Positions 47,517 through 56,638 of a DNA stretch of 64,000 nt are shown piece by piece. Origin of the DNA: Altererythrobacter sp. B11. GTDB taxonomy: Bacteria; Pseudomonadota; Alphaproteobacteria; Sphingomonadales; Sphingomonadaceae. Under the pieces are notes generated by a model. It was given only the letters and a program-made list of their open reading frames with translations. It was not told the DNA's origin and did not search any database. Where the stretch lies: the NCBI RefSeq assembly GCF_003569745.1, contig NZ_AP018498.1:930001-994000 (forward strand), written 5' to 3'. The position numbers and the translations under genes were made by a program. Position 1 is the stretch's first letter, and each line of letters begins with the position of its first letter.

Positions 47517-50015
47517 ATGCCGAAATCGCTGTTCGCCACCACGGCCCTCTCGCTGATATTGCTGAGCGGGGCTGCGCATGCGCAGTCCACGCCCGCAGAG
47601 CCCGAGGACGGATCTACGGCGACGGACAAGCCCTCCGGCCTATCCGTCATCACCGTCACCGCGCAGCGGCGTGAGGAGAGCCTGCAGGACGCCGCCATCC
47701 CCATCAACGCGGCGACAGGTGAGGAGCTCGCCCGCGCCGGCGTGGTGGACGCGACGCAGCTAAACAAGATCGCCCCCGCGCTCTACGTGCCCGAGGCGGG
47801 CGGCGCCAATGTCGGCTATTTCGTGCGCGGCGTCGGCAATTTCGCCAACAATGGCTACACCAATCCCGCCGTCGCCTTCAATCTGGACGGGGTCTATATC
47901 GGTCGTCCGTCGTCCACGGTGGCCTCCTTCCTCGACGTTGATCGGGTGGAGGTGCTGAAGGGGCCGCAGGGCACGCTCTATGGCCGCAACGCTACGGGCG
48001 GGGCCGTCAACGTGATACCCAACACTCCGCGCATCGGCGTGCTCGAAGGCAACGCCAGCGTGCAATATGGCAATTACGATGCGCTGCAGCTCACCGGCGC
48101 GCTCAACCTGCCGGTGGGGGAGAGGGTCGCCGCGCGCTTCTCCGGCGCCTATTCACGGCATGATGGCTATTATTCGGATGGCACGGCCTCGGCGAAGGAT
48201 CTCGCCCTGCGCGGCCAGATCCGCTTCGCCATTTCGCCGGATGCGGACATTCGCCTGTCGGCCGACTACTCGACCCAGAAGGGGACCGGGCCCGGCCTCA
48301 ATATAGACGGGGTCTATCGCTTCACGCCTTTCTCCCCCGGCGCCACCGTGCCCAACTGGCAGTTCATCCCCGCGCCCGCCAATGTGCGCGAGCCGTTCAC
48401 TGGTCTCTTCGCGCCGCAGACCCAGGCCTTCATCGAAGGGAACGCCACTGCGGCGCCTCTCTATGCCCCCATCAACGGCTATGCCTATCCCTTCCGGGAC
48501 GACGAATATTGGGGCGTCAATGCGGAGCTGAAGCTGGCGCTGGGCGCGGCCGATCTGGTGGTTATCCCGGCCTATCGTCGATCGGAGCTCGACAATCAGT
48601 TCAACGGGCCGCCGTTCAAGGGCGCGCTGAACCGGGACAAGGCGGAGCAATACAGCCTCGAAGCGCGGCTTTCAGGCGACAGCGGTCCGCTGGAATGGCT
48701 GCTCGGCGCCTATTATTTCGACGAAAACGTTGATGGCGTGAATTCCTACAACCAGTTCGCCACCGTCTCCTTCCAGGATTTCTCGTCTAGCACGGAATCC
48801 TTCGCGGCTTTCGCCCGCGGCAGCTTCAGCGTGACGGAGGATTTCCGCATCGTCGGCGGCATCCGCTACACGGATGAGAGCCGCTCAATCGATGCCCTGT
48901 CGATCGCCACCACCGGCATCTGCTTGATCGAGCCGCCGTTCGGCCCGCCAAGCTGCCCGCAGGTGCCCACGGTGCCGCTGGGCCTGACGCTGCGGGATTC
49001 GCTGGCCCAGCTGGATTCGGCGCTGTTTCCCGCCGGCTCGCCACTCGATGCACCCGTGCCATACGGCGCTTTCCCCTATGGCCCCTTCGGCATGATGGGC
49101 CCGCAGGCGCTGCTGGTGAACACCCCCACCACGATCGATCGGTCCGCCGGGGATGATGAGATCACCTGGCGCGCGGCGCTGGAATATGACGCCACGCCCG
49201 ACAATCTGCTCTATGCCAGCTTCGAGACGGGCTTCCGCGCCGGCGGCTTCAACCTGACCTTCGGGCAGGAGGAGTACGAGCCCGAATATATCGACGCCTA
49301 CACCCTCGGCACGAAGAACCGCTTCTTCGACAACCGGCTGCAGTTCAATCTGGAGCTGTTCTACTGGAAGTATCGGGCGCAGCAGCTGGCGGCGCTCGGC
49401 GTCGACGCGCGGGGCAACAATTCCTTCTTTACCCGCAATGTCGGCAAATCCTCCATCAAGGGGGCCGAGGCGGAGTTCGAGTTCCTGGCGACCGACACCA
49501 CGCTCATCCGCGGCGGCGTGCAATATCTCGACGCGACCTATGACAGCTTCGTCTATGATCAGGTCGATCTTTCCGACCCAGGCGATCCGCCCAATTTCCT
49601 GACGCCGGTCACCGGCTGCGCCTATGCGCAGAACCTCGCGCCCACGCGGTCCTTCACCATCGATTGCTCCGGCAAGCCCGCGCTCAATGCGCCCGACTGG
49701 ACCGTCAATCTCAGTCTGCAACAGACCTTCGAACTGCGCGATGCACAGCTGATCGCCACGCTCGGCGGGCGCTATCGCAGCGATCGGGTGATCGGCTTCA
49801 ACTATCTTCCCGGAGGGAATAGCGGCGAGGATGTGACGATCGACGCCAGCGTATCGCTGGTGCCCGATGACCGGGGCTTCACCGCCACGCTCTTCGTGCG
49901 CAATCTCACCAACGAGACGATGCGCTCGCTTTACCAGCTCGGCGCGGCCAATGTTGCATCGGCCACGCTGGAGCCGCCGCGCACCTATGGCCTGCGGGTT
50001 GGCTATGAGTTTTGA
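47517..50015 (+). CDS. TonB-dependent receptor, sphingomonad catabolic type
   Basis: 832 residues: signal peptide ending GAAHAQ, TonB box region VITVTAQRREESLQD, plug (GPQGTLYGRNATGGAVNVIPNTP) and a large barrel ending RTYGLRVGYEF with C-terminal Phe. Receptors of this form in sphingomonads import aromatic or other organic nutrients rather than iron. GGGGAG precedes the ATG. It is the first gene of a same-strand run of eight genes of catabolic type, so it probably imports the pathway substrate. Confidence 0.9.
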   Translation: MPKSLFATTALSLILLSGAAHAQSTPAEPEDGSTATDKPSGLSVITVTAQRREESLQDAAIPINAATGEELARAGVVDATQLNKIAPALYVPEAGGANVGYFVRGVGNFANNGYTNPAVAFNLDGVYIGRPSSTVASFLDVDRVEVLKGPQGTLYGRNATGGAVNVIPNTPRIGVLEGNASVQYGNYDALQLTGALNLPVGERVAARFSGAYSRHDGYYSDGTASAKDLALRGQIRFAISPDADIRLSADYSTQKGTGPGLNIDGVYRFTPFSPGATVPNWQFIPAPANVREPFTGLFAPQTQAFIEGNATAAPLYAPINGYAYPFRDDEYWGVNAELKLALGAADLVVIPAYRRSELDNQFNGPPFKGALNRDKAEQYSLEARLSGDSGPLEWLLGAYYFDENVDGVNSYNQFATVSFQDFSSSTESFAAFARGSFSVTEDFRIVGGIRYTDESRSIDALSIATTGICLIEPPFGPPSCPQVPTVPLGLTLRDSLAQLDSALFPAGSPLDAPVPYGAFPYGPFGMMGPQALLVNTPTTIDRSAGDDEITWRAALEYDATPDNLLYASFETGFRAGGFNLTFGQEEYEPEYIDAYTLGTKNRFFDNRLQFNLELFYWKYRAQQLAALGVDARGNNSFFTRNVGKSSIKGAEAEFEFLATDTTLIRGGVQYLDATYDSFVYDQVDLSDPGDPPNFLTPVTGCAYAQNLAPTRSFTIDCSGKPALNAPDWTVNLSLQQTFELRDAQLIATLGGRYRSDRVIGFNYLPGGNSGEDVTIDASVSLVPDDRGFTATLFVRNLTNETMRSLYQLGAANVASATLEPPRTYGLRVGYEF

Positions 50016-50063
50016 CATGAGCGATGCACGCGTCGCGCAAGCAGGATCGGATTCGGTCGGATC

Positions 50064-51179
50064 ATGAAGAATTTGAACATCCTCATCATCGGCGGGGGCA
50101 TCGGCGGTCTCACGGCAGCGATCGCGCTGCGCGGCGCGGGGCATGCCGTGACGGTGATCGAGAAGGATCCCGACTGGTCCGTCTATGGCGTGGGCATCAT
50201 CCAGCAGGGCAATGTGATCCGCGCGATGGACCAGCTGGGGCTGCTGGAAGACTATGTCTCGGCCGGCGTGCCTTTTGACAAAGTGGCGGTGCACATCCCG
50301 GACGGAACGCTGGTGGCCGAAGTCCCGTCGCCCCGGCTGGCGGAAGGCTATCCGGCCAATCTCGGCATCAGCCGCCCGGCGTTGCACAAGGTGCTGGGGG
50401 ATGCCGCCATCGGGCGCGGGGCCGAGGTACGACTGGGGATCAAGGCGCCGCGCATCGAGGATCGCGGCGATGCGGTCGAGGTGGGCTTCTCCGACGGGTC
50501 GCAGGGCCGGTATGACATCGTGATCGGGGCGGACGGGGTCTATTCCGAAACGCGGCAGGCGATCCTGCCCGATGCGCCGGCGCCGGAGTTCACGGGCCAG
50601 GCGGTGTGGCGTTACAACTTCCCGCGCCCCGACGATCTCGACGCACTGCATGTCTATAACGGCCCGATCGGCATCGGGCTGGTGCCGATCAGCCGCGAGC
50701 TGATGTATATGTATGTGACCACGCCCGAGCCGGGCAATCCCTTCTATCCGCGCGATGGCCTTGCCGCGGCGATGCGGGGCAAGCTGGCCCATGCGGCCCC
50801 GTCGATCCGTGCGATGGCCGACCAGATCACCGACGATGCAGGCGTGGTCTATCGCCCGCTGGAGGCGGTGATGCTGGATGGCCCATGGCACAGCGGCCGG
50901 GTCGTACTGCTGGGCGACGCGGTGCATGCCACCACCCCGCATCTGGGGCAGGGCGCGGGCATGGCGGTGGAGGATGGGATCGTCCTGACCGAAGAGCTGG
51001 GCCGCCACGACACGCCCGAAGCAGCCTTCGCCGCCTATCGCGAACGGCGCCTCGATCGCTGCCGCTATATTGTCGAGCGGTCGCTCGCCATCTGCCACGG
51101 CCAGCTCGGCAAGGGGCCGCCGGTCGACAATGCCCGCGCCACGGCCGAGATGTTCGAGCGCGTGGCGCAGCCGATCTGA
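50064..51179 (+). CDS. FAD-dependent aromatic monooxygenase (salicylate hydroxylase-like)
   Basis: 371 residues, group A flavoprotein monooxygenase. N-terminal GGGIGGL at 10-16 binds ADP of FAD; middle DIVIGADGVYSETR; GDAVHATTPHLGQGAG with Asp285 binds the FAD ribose. Enzymes of this class add a hydroxyl ortho to an existing one using NAD(P)H and O2, giving catechol-type products. It is followed by an extradiol dioxygenase, the expected next step. Starts 48 bases after the TonB receptor. Confidence 0.9.
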   Translation: MKNLNILIIGGGIGGLTAAIALRGAGHAVTVIEKDPDWSVYGVGIIQQGNVIRAMDQLGLLEDYVSAGVPFDKVAVHIPDGTLVAEVPSPRLAEGYPANLGISRPALHKVLGDAAIGRGAEVRLGIKAPRIEDRGDAVEVGFSDGSQGRYDIVIGADGVYSETRQAILPDAPAPEFTGQAVWRYNFPRPDDLDALHVYNGPIGIGLVPISRELMYMYVTTPEPGNPFYPRDGLAAAMRGKLAHAAPSIRAMADQITDDAGVVYRPLEAVMLDGPWHSGRVVLLGDAVHATTPHLGQGAGMAVEDGIVLTEELGRHDTPEAAFAAYRERRLDRCRYIVERSLAICHGQLGKGPPVDNARATAEMFERVAQPI

Positions 51180-51228
51180 GGCGGCGGGACCAGACATGAA
51201 TGCACGCGAGACAGGAGGCGATCTTCGC

Positions 51229-52131
51229 ATGAGCAGAGTCACCGAAATCCGCTACGTCGGATACGGCGTCAGGGACTTCGACACCGAACGCAAATTCTAT
51301 GCCGAGGACTGGGGCCTGGTGGAGGTCGCCGCGGAAGAGGGCGCTGCCTGGTTCAAGACGCACGGGCATGACGAGCACCACGTGGTGCGTCTGCACAAGT
51401 CGGCGGTCGATTGCGTCGAAGTGATCGCCCTCGCGGCGGACAGCCGCGCGGACGTGGACGATCTGCACCGGAAGGTGGCCGAAGCGGGCTGCCGCGTGGT
51501 GCACGAACCTCGCGCCCTCACCGGCCCGGGCGGCGGCTACGGCTTCCGCTTCTTCAGCCCCGATGGCCTGCCCTTCGAAATCTCCGCCGATGTGCAGCGG
51601 CTGGAAAAGCGGGCGATGGAACGCTGGGAAGGCATGCCGGTGCAGATCAGCCATATCGTGCTGCATTCGCCCGATCATCACGCGGCGGTGCGGTTCTTCT
51701 GCGATGTGCTGGGCTTCCGCGTGTCCGACTGGCTCGGCGATTTCATGTGCTTCCTGCGCTGCAACTCGGCGCATCATCGCATCGCCCTGCTGCCGGGGCC
51801 GCCCTGCCTGAACCATGTCGCCTATGACATGCTGACGGTGGACGATATGTTCCGCGGCGCCAGCCGGCTGCGCAAACGCGGGACGGACATTCTCTGGGGG
51901 CCCGGCCGGCACACGGCGGGCGACAACACCTTCAGCTATTTCTGCACGCCCGGTGGCTTTCCGGTCGAATACACCAGCGGCATGGAAGAGGTCGATTTCG
52001 AGACCCACGAAGGCAAGGTCCACGAACCCGCCCCCGGCGTGATGGACCAGTGGGGCATCGGCGTGGGCGGCCCGCAGACCATGCCCAAGCCCGCGCCCGA
52101 CCCCTGCCTATTCCAGTCCGCCGAGTTCTGA
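51229..52131 (+). CDS. Type I extradiol ring-cleavage dioxygenase (VOC fold)
   Basis: 300 residues as two VOC modules (about 6-120 and 137-255). The iron-binding 2-His-1-Glu set is present in the second module: His142 (SHIVLHS), His196 (LNHVAYD) and Glu247 (PVEYTSG). It opens catechol-type rings beside the hydroxyls (meta cleavage). AGGAGG lies ten bases before ATG 51229, the reason for this start; ATG 51196 is also in frame. Closest by eye to catechol 2,3-dioxygenase-like and 2,3-dihydroxybiphenyl-type enzymes. Confidence 0.9.
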   Translation: MSRVTEIRYVGYGVRDFDTERKFYAEDWGLVEVAAEEGAAWFKTHGHDEHHVVRLHKSAVDCVEVIALAADSRADVDDLHRKVAEAGCRVVHEPRALTGPGGGYGFRFFSPDGLPFEISADVQRLEKRAMERWEGMPVQISHIVLHSPDHHAAVRFFCDVLGFRVSDWLGDFMCFLRCNSAHHRIALLPGPPCLNHVAYDMLTVDDMFRGASRLRKRGTDILWGPGRHTAGDNTFSYFCTPGGFPVEYTSGMEEVDFETHEGKVHEPAPGVMDQWGIGVGGPQTMPKPAPDPCLFQSAEF

Positions 52132-52134
52132 CCC

Positions 52135-53289
52135 ATGGCCCTGTTCGAATATTTCCCGAATTACATCTGGAACCTCTCGGTCGCGATTGCGATGGAAAGC
52201 GGCGGCCGCATCGGCGAGATCGTCGACATGTGCGAGCCGATCCGCGAGGCGGCGAAGACGGGCGACGCGGCCACAGCCGACTTCATGCGCCAATGGGCGA
52301 AGAAGGGTGATGCGCTGCTGGAACTGGCGGAAGAGGATGCGGCGAAGGGCCGCGCCTTCTCCGCTTCCGACAAGCTGGAGCGCGCCTCGCTCTATCTCTT
52401 CGTGGCGGAGCGGATGCAGGCGCATGGCAGCCCGGGCCGTGAGGAAACCTATGCGCGCGCGCGCGCAGCCTTCGATCGCTCCACGGCGCTGGGCCGGCTG
52501 AACCGGGAACGGGTGGAGATCCCGCTCCCGCAGGGCACCATGCCGGCGCTGCTCACCCGCGCACCGGGCCCGGGGCCGAAGCCCTGCGTCGTCTATTGCA
52601 ACGGGCTCGATAGCTGCAAGGAGCTGCTTTACTGGACGCGTCTGCCCGAAGAGCTGGCGCGGCGCGGCGTTTCCACGCTGTCGGTCGATCAGCCCGGCTC
52701 GGGCGAGGCGTTGCGGCTGCAGGGGCTGCCGGTCGATCCGCGCTCGGAAAGCTGGGCGTCCGCGGCGGTGGACTGGCTGGAGGCACAGGACGAGATCGAC
52801 GCGGCCCGTCTCGGTATGGTCGGCATCTCGCTGGGCGGACATTTCGCGCCGCGCGCCGTGGCCTATGAACCCCGCTTCGCCTCAGGCGCGGTCTGGGGCG
52901 CCAATCACAACTGGCGCGAAGTGCAGGACAAGCGGATCGCCCGCGAAGGCGAAAATCCGGTGCCGCATTACTGGCAGCATGTCTTCTGGGCCTTCGGCGC
53001 GCAAGACATGGAGGACTTCCTCGACAAGTCGAAGGAGATGAACCTCAATGGCCATATGGACCGGATCACGGTGCCATTCCTCGTCACCCATGGCGCCAAG
53101 GATCGGCAGATCAGCGTGGATTATGCCGACCAGCTGTTCGACCAGCTGGTGAATGCGCCCCGGCGGGAGAAGTTCATCTTCACCGAGCGGGAAGGGGGCG
53201 TGGAGCATGTGGGCGCGGACAACATGTCCTTCGGGCGCGACCTGATCGCGGACTGGTTCGCGGATACGCTGGGCGGCCAGCTCGGATGA
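52135..53289 (+). CDS. Alpha/beta hydrolase, DHPON-hydrolase/FrsA-like
   Basis: 384 residues. A helical N-terminal domain of about 125 residues, then an alpha/beta hydrolase core with Ser232 in GISLGG, Asp323 (HGAKDRQIS) and His358 (GGVEHVGAD), and an oxyanion strand PCVVYCNGLDS. The layout resembles 2,6-dihydroxypseudooxynicotine hydrolase, a C-C bond hydrolase of nicotine breakdown. After ring cleavage, C-C hydrolysis of the product is the logical step. It starts three bases after the dioxygenase stop; its end overlaps the GST gene. Confidence 0.85.
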   Translation: MALFEYFPNYIWNLSVAIAMESGGRIGEIVDMCEPIREAAKTGDAATADFMRQWAKKGDALLELAEEDAAKGRAFSASDKLERASLYLFVAERMQAHGSPGREETYARARAAFDRSTALGRLNRERVEIPLPQGTMPALLTRAPGPGPKPCVVYCNGLDSCKELLYWTRLPEELARRGVSTLSVDQPGSGEALRLQGLPVDPRSESWASAAVDWLEAQDEIDAARLGMVGISLGGHFAPRAVAYEPRFASGAVWGANHNWREVQDKRIAREGENPVPHYWQHVFWAFGAQDMEDFLDKSKEMNLNGHMDRITVPFLVTHGAKDRQISVDYADQLFDQLVNAPRREKFIFTEREGGVEHVGADNMSFGRDLIADWFADTLGGQLG

Positions 53290-53978
53290 TGCGCCTCTGG
53301 TTCGCCCCCAACACCTGCGCGCGGGTGACGCTGACCGCACTGGAGGAGACCGGCGCGCCCTATGAGCCGCGCCTGGTGGCGTTCATGGCGGGGGAGCATC
53401 GCACGCCGCAGTTCCTGGCGGTGAATCCGTCCGGAAAGGTGCCTGCGCTGGAGACGGAAGAAGGCGTGCTGGTGCAGAACGGGGCTATCCTCCTCTGGCT
53501 GGCGGAGACCTATCCCGACGCTGGCCTGCTGCCGCCCGCCTCCACGGCTGCGGAGCGGGCGCGGATTGCGGCCGAGATCTTCCGCTGCTCGAGCGATCTG
53601 CACCCGCTGGTGACGCGCTTTGTCATGCCGCAGATGGTTGCCGGGGAAGCGGATGCGGCGCGCGTTCGCGCCAAGGCTGCGGAGGCGCTGGCTTTCCAGC
53701 TCGGCGCGGTCGCGGCGCGCCTGTCGCAGGGGGCCTGGTATTTCGGCGAGCGCTGGTCCGCGCTCGATGCCTATCTGGCATGGATCTGGTTTCGCATTAG
53801 CGGGTCGGGCTTTTCCGCCGAAGGTCTCTCCACCATCGAGGAGCACTACCGGCGGGCCATGGACCGTCCGAGCGCCCGCGCCGCGCTGGCCCGCGAAGCC
53901 GAAGCGGAGCATGAGCTGGCCGATCGCGGCCTGCTGTTCCGTGCCCCCTTCACCGCGCGCGAGGAGAGTGAGACATGA
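53286..53978 (+). CDS. Glutathione S-transferase family protein
   Basis: 230 residues: thioredoxin-like N-terminal domain (residues 1-80; LWFAPNTCARVTLTALEETG, VNPSGKVPALE, QNGAILLWLAETYP) and an all-helical C-terminal domain. The N-terminal Cys/Ser-type motif and the operon with an FAH-family gene suggest a cis-trans isomerase or glutathione-linked step, as maleylpyruvate isomerase does. Four-base overlaps with both neighbours (ATGA at 53286 and 53975). Confidence 0.87.
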   Translation: MMRLWFAPNTCARVTLTALEETGAPYEPRLVAFMAGEHRTPQFLAVNPSGKVPALETEEGVLVQNGAILLWLAETYPDAGLLPPASTAAERARIAAEIFRCSSDLHPLVTRFVMPQMVAGEADAARVRAKAAEALAFQLGAVAARLSQGAWYFGERWSALDAYLAWIWFRISGSGFSAEGLSTIEEHYRRAMDRPSARAALAREAEAEHELADRGLLFRAPFTAREESET

Positions 53979-54538
53979 GCGTGAAACCCGTCCGCAGGAT
54001 CGTCACCGGGCATGATGCGCAGGGCCGTTCCATCTTCCTCGCCGATGGCGCGCCCGAACGGGTGCAGCGGATCGGCGGCGAGACCGGACCGATGTTCCAC
54101 GAGCTGTGGAACACGCGCGAAACCCCGGCACTGATCGACGCAGAGTCTGGCGAACCGTCCGAAGAGGGTATCCGTCTGGCGCCTCCGCCCCAAGGCACGC
54201 GCATCCGTATCCTCGACATCCCGCCTGACGACCCGAGTCTGGATGAGCTCTCTCCGGAGGAAGCGCGCGCGCATTTCGCCGAAGTTGGCGCGGCGGAGGC
54301 CTCGTCCCACGGCGAGGGTTCGGGCCACGCCCGCATGCATCGCACCGAAACGATCGACTATGGCATCGTGCTGGAGGGCGAGCTCGTGCTGATCCTCGAT
54401 GAAGGGGAGACGCTGTGCCGGCCGGGCGACGTGATCATCCAGCGCGGCACCAATCACGGCTGGGCCAATCGCTCCAGCAGCAATTGCCGGATCGCCTTCA
54501 TCCTGATCGACGGCAGCTTTGCCGAGGATCTGCGCTGA
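53975..54538 (+). CDS. Cupin-domain protein
   Basis: 187 residues. A C-terminal cupin barrel with candidate metal ligands His122, Glu125 and His161 (MHRTETIDYGIVLEGE, GTNHGWAN). Relatives are found in aromatic and terpene catabolic operons; roles range from dioxygenase to isomerase. Its exact reaction is not evident. Overlaps GST by four bases and the next gene by one (TGATG), so translation is coupled. Confidence 0.87.
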   Translation: MSVKPVRRIVTGHDAQGRSIFLADGAPERVQRIGGETGPMFHELWNTRETPALIDAESGEPSEEGIRLAPPPQGTRIRILDIPPDDPSLDELSPEEARAHFAEVGAAEASSHGEGSGHARMHRTETIDYGIVLEGELVLILDEGETLCRPGDVIIQRGTNHGWANRSSSNCRIAFILIDGSFAEDLR

Positions 54539-55533
54539 TGCGCCTCGCGACCCGCAACAACGGCACGCCCGATGGCGAACTGCTTGTCGTCTCTTCAGAC
54601 GGTCTGCGCTGTCTGTCTGCAGCGCCGCAATGGACGGACCTGCTTTCGGCCATTGCCCAGTGGGACGCGGCCGAGCCGCATCTCCTGGCGCTTGCCGACC
54701 GGCTCGAGCAAGGAGGGGGAGAGGCTTTCGATCCGGCTTCCCTGCGTGCGCCCTTGCCGCGTAGCTGGCAATGGCTCGACGGATCGGCATTCGCCACCCA
54801 TGCAGAGCTCATGCAGGTGGCTTTCGGGACCGATCCGATCAGCCATGAGCGGCCGCTGATGTATCAGGGGCTGTCCGATCGCTTCCTTGGACCCCGCGAG
54901 GACGCAGCTTTCCTGCGTGAAGAGGACGGCATTGATTTCGAGGGCGAATTCGGCGTCGTGGTCGATGCCGTGCCGATCGGGACCAGCGCGGCCGAGGCGA
55001 TGGCGCATATCCGCCTAGTGGTGCAGATCAACGATTGGTCTCTCCGGGCCCATGCCGTGCCGGAGATGAACACCGGCTTCGGCTTCATCCTCGCCAAGCC
55101 CGCCTGTTCCATGGCCCCCTTCGCGGTTCGTCCGGACGATCTCGATGACGGCTGGCGCGAGGGCCGCGTTTGCCTCGATCTCGAGATCGACTGGAATGGC
55201 GAGCGCTTCGGCAGCGCCAATGGGCGAGAGATGGCTTTCGGCTTTCACGAGCTTGTCGCCCATGCCGCTACCACGCGCGATCTTGTAGCCGGCACGATCA
55301 TCGGTTCCGGCACGGTGGCCAACCGCGATCACGCCCAGGTCGGCTCGAGCTGCATTTCCGAACGGCGCGCGATCGAGATCATCGCCGGGGGCAAGCCGGC
55401 CACCGGCTTCATGCACTTCGGCGACCGCCTGCGCATGGAAGCGGTGGATGCACGCGGGGCCCGGCCCTTCGGCGCGATCGAGCAGGCAGTGGTGCGCCGG
55501 GAGCCGGCAGGCTCGGCACAGCGCCCGCGGTAA
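54538..55533 (+). CDS. Fumarylacetoacetate hydrolase-family enzyme
   Basis: 331 residues. The FAH core with metal-binding acidic residues (Glu135, Glu137 in DFEGEFGVVVDA; Asp166 in INDWSLR) and the catalytic TRDLVAGTIIGSGTVANRDH region. Members hydrolyse or decarboxylate acylpyruvates, or hydrate 2-oxopent-4-enoate. As the last enzyme of the operon it should yield central metabolites from the ring-cleavage product. ATG overlaps the cupin stop by one base. Confidence 0.88.
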   Translation: MRLATRNNGTPDGELLVVSSDGLRCLSAAPQWTDLLSAIAQWDAAEPHLLALADRLEQGGGEAFDPASLRAPLPRSWQWLDGSAFATHAELMQVAFGTDPISHERPLMYQGLSDRFLGPREDAAFLREEDGIDFEGEFGVVVDAVPIGTSAAEAMAHIRLVVQINDWSLRAHAVPEMNTGFGFILAKPACSMAPFAVRPDDLDDGWREGRVCLDLEIDWNGERFGSANGREMAFGFHELVAHAATTRDLVAGTIIGSGTVANRDHAQVGSSCISERRAIEIIAGGKPATGFMHFGDRLRMEAVDARGARPFGAIEQAVVRREPAGSAQRPR

Positions 55534-55564
55534 CAGAATTCATGAAGAAGCGAGGAGACAGAGG

Positions 55565-55894
55565 ATGCGTATGATCTTGAAAGCAGCATGGGCGTTGGCG
55601 GCAACCGGCGCTCTGATGATCCCTCATGTGCCGGCTGCGGCGCAGGAAGCGGCCCAAAAGGAGGGGCAGGCCTATTCGGTTACGGAGACGCAGGTGGGCA
55701 CCCTGCTCGATGATCCGGCAGCGGCGGCGATCCTCAAGCGGCTGATCCCCACCGTATTCGCAAATGAGATGTTCCAGTCCATGGGCCGCCCGCAGACGCT
55801 CAAGGCGATCCAGCAATACGAGCCGGTGGAACTCAGCGACGAGAAGCTCGCCGAGATCCAGGCCGAATTCGACAAGCTCGCCGCCGGGAAATAG
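55565..55894 (+). CDS. Small secreted helical protein of unknown function
   Basis: 109 residues: signal peptide ending PAAAQ, mature part of about 85 residues, mainly helical (TLLDDPAAAAILKRLIPTVF, then KLAEIQAEFDKLAAGK). I do not recognise a named family; similar short helical modules occur at the ends of secreted hydrolases of related bacteria, a memory I could not check. GAGGAGA precedes ATG 55565. It lies 31 bases after the FAH-family gene and closes the operon, so a periplasmic role in the same pathway, such as substrate binding, is possible. Confidence 0.65.
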   Translation: MRMILKAAWALAATGALMIPHVPAAAQEAAQKEGQAYSVTETQVGTLLDDPAAAAILKRLIPTVFANEMFQSMGRPQTLKAIQQYEPVELSDEKLAEIQAEFDKLAAGK

Positions 55895-56010
55895 CGGCCG
55901 GCGCTGCGTCCGGCGAAGGGGGCGCCGGGCCAGTGCGGCCACAATTCAGACGGCTTCTGCAGAGCCTCGAACGTGGCCCCCTCCGACCCGGTGACGATAC
56001 GTATGCTCGT

Positions 56011-56580
56011 CTAGGGTTTGAGCCGTGAACGATGTTGCACCATCAGGTTGCGGACGACGTAACCGCCGATGGCGATCGCCGCGAGAGGAGCGAGCAGTGT
56101 CTCGACGGAGCGCACCCGGCCGAACATTGCTTCGATCCCTTGCCCGAAGAGGTAGCCCAGCGAGACGAAGCACGTGCCCCATAGAAGCGCCGCGGCGGCA
56201 TTGATTGCCATGAACCGGGATGCGCGAAGCTTCGTGGTGCCGATTGCCAGAGGGCTGATGGTGCGCAGGCCGTAAAGGAAACGGAACGCAAACACGAAGC
56301 CCACCGGATGCCGTTCGAAAACCGCTAATGCCCTAAGGAAAGCCGGCCTTGCACTCATCTTGCGGACGTAGGCGGCATTGCGAAAGTGGCGTCCTATCGT
56401 GAAGAAGGTCTGATCCGCCAAAAAAGAGCCTAGCGATGCCGCGAGAACGGCCGGCAGGAATGGGAAGAGCCCGCGATGGACCATTAACCCACCAAGAACC
56501 GTGACCGTCTCCCCTTCAAAGCCTGCACCGAGGCCGAGTGCCCAGAGGCCATACCGGGCGAGGAGTTCTTCCAGCTGCAT
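56011..56580 (-). CDS. DedA-family membrane protein
   Basis: 189 residues with about five hydrophobic segments. DedA/SNARE-associated signature: FEGETVTVLGGLMVHRGLF near residue 23 and FRFLYGLRTISPLAIGTTKL in the middle. DedA proteins are now known as lipid (undecaprenyl phosphate, phosphatidyl) flippases. GTG 56589 is an alternative start. It is on the same strand as and 59 bases after the MscS gene. Base composition is around 62-65% GC. Confidence 0.9.
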   Translation of the reverse strand: MQLEELLARYGLWALGLGAGFEGETVTVLGGLMVHRGLFPFLPAVLAASLGSFLADQTFFTIGRHFRNAAYVRKMSARPAFLRALAVFERHPVGFVFAFRFLYGLRTISPLAIGTTKLRASRFMAINAAAALLWGTCFVSLGYLFGQGIEAMFGRVRSVETLLAPLAAIAIGGYVVRNLMVQHRSRLKP

Positions 56581-56638
56581 CAGGACCACCCGTCCGGCGT
56601 CAGGTATTTAATCGCCCTGAACCTTTGCTGTTGAGAGG

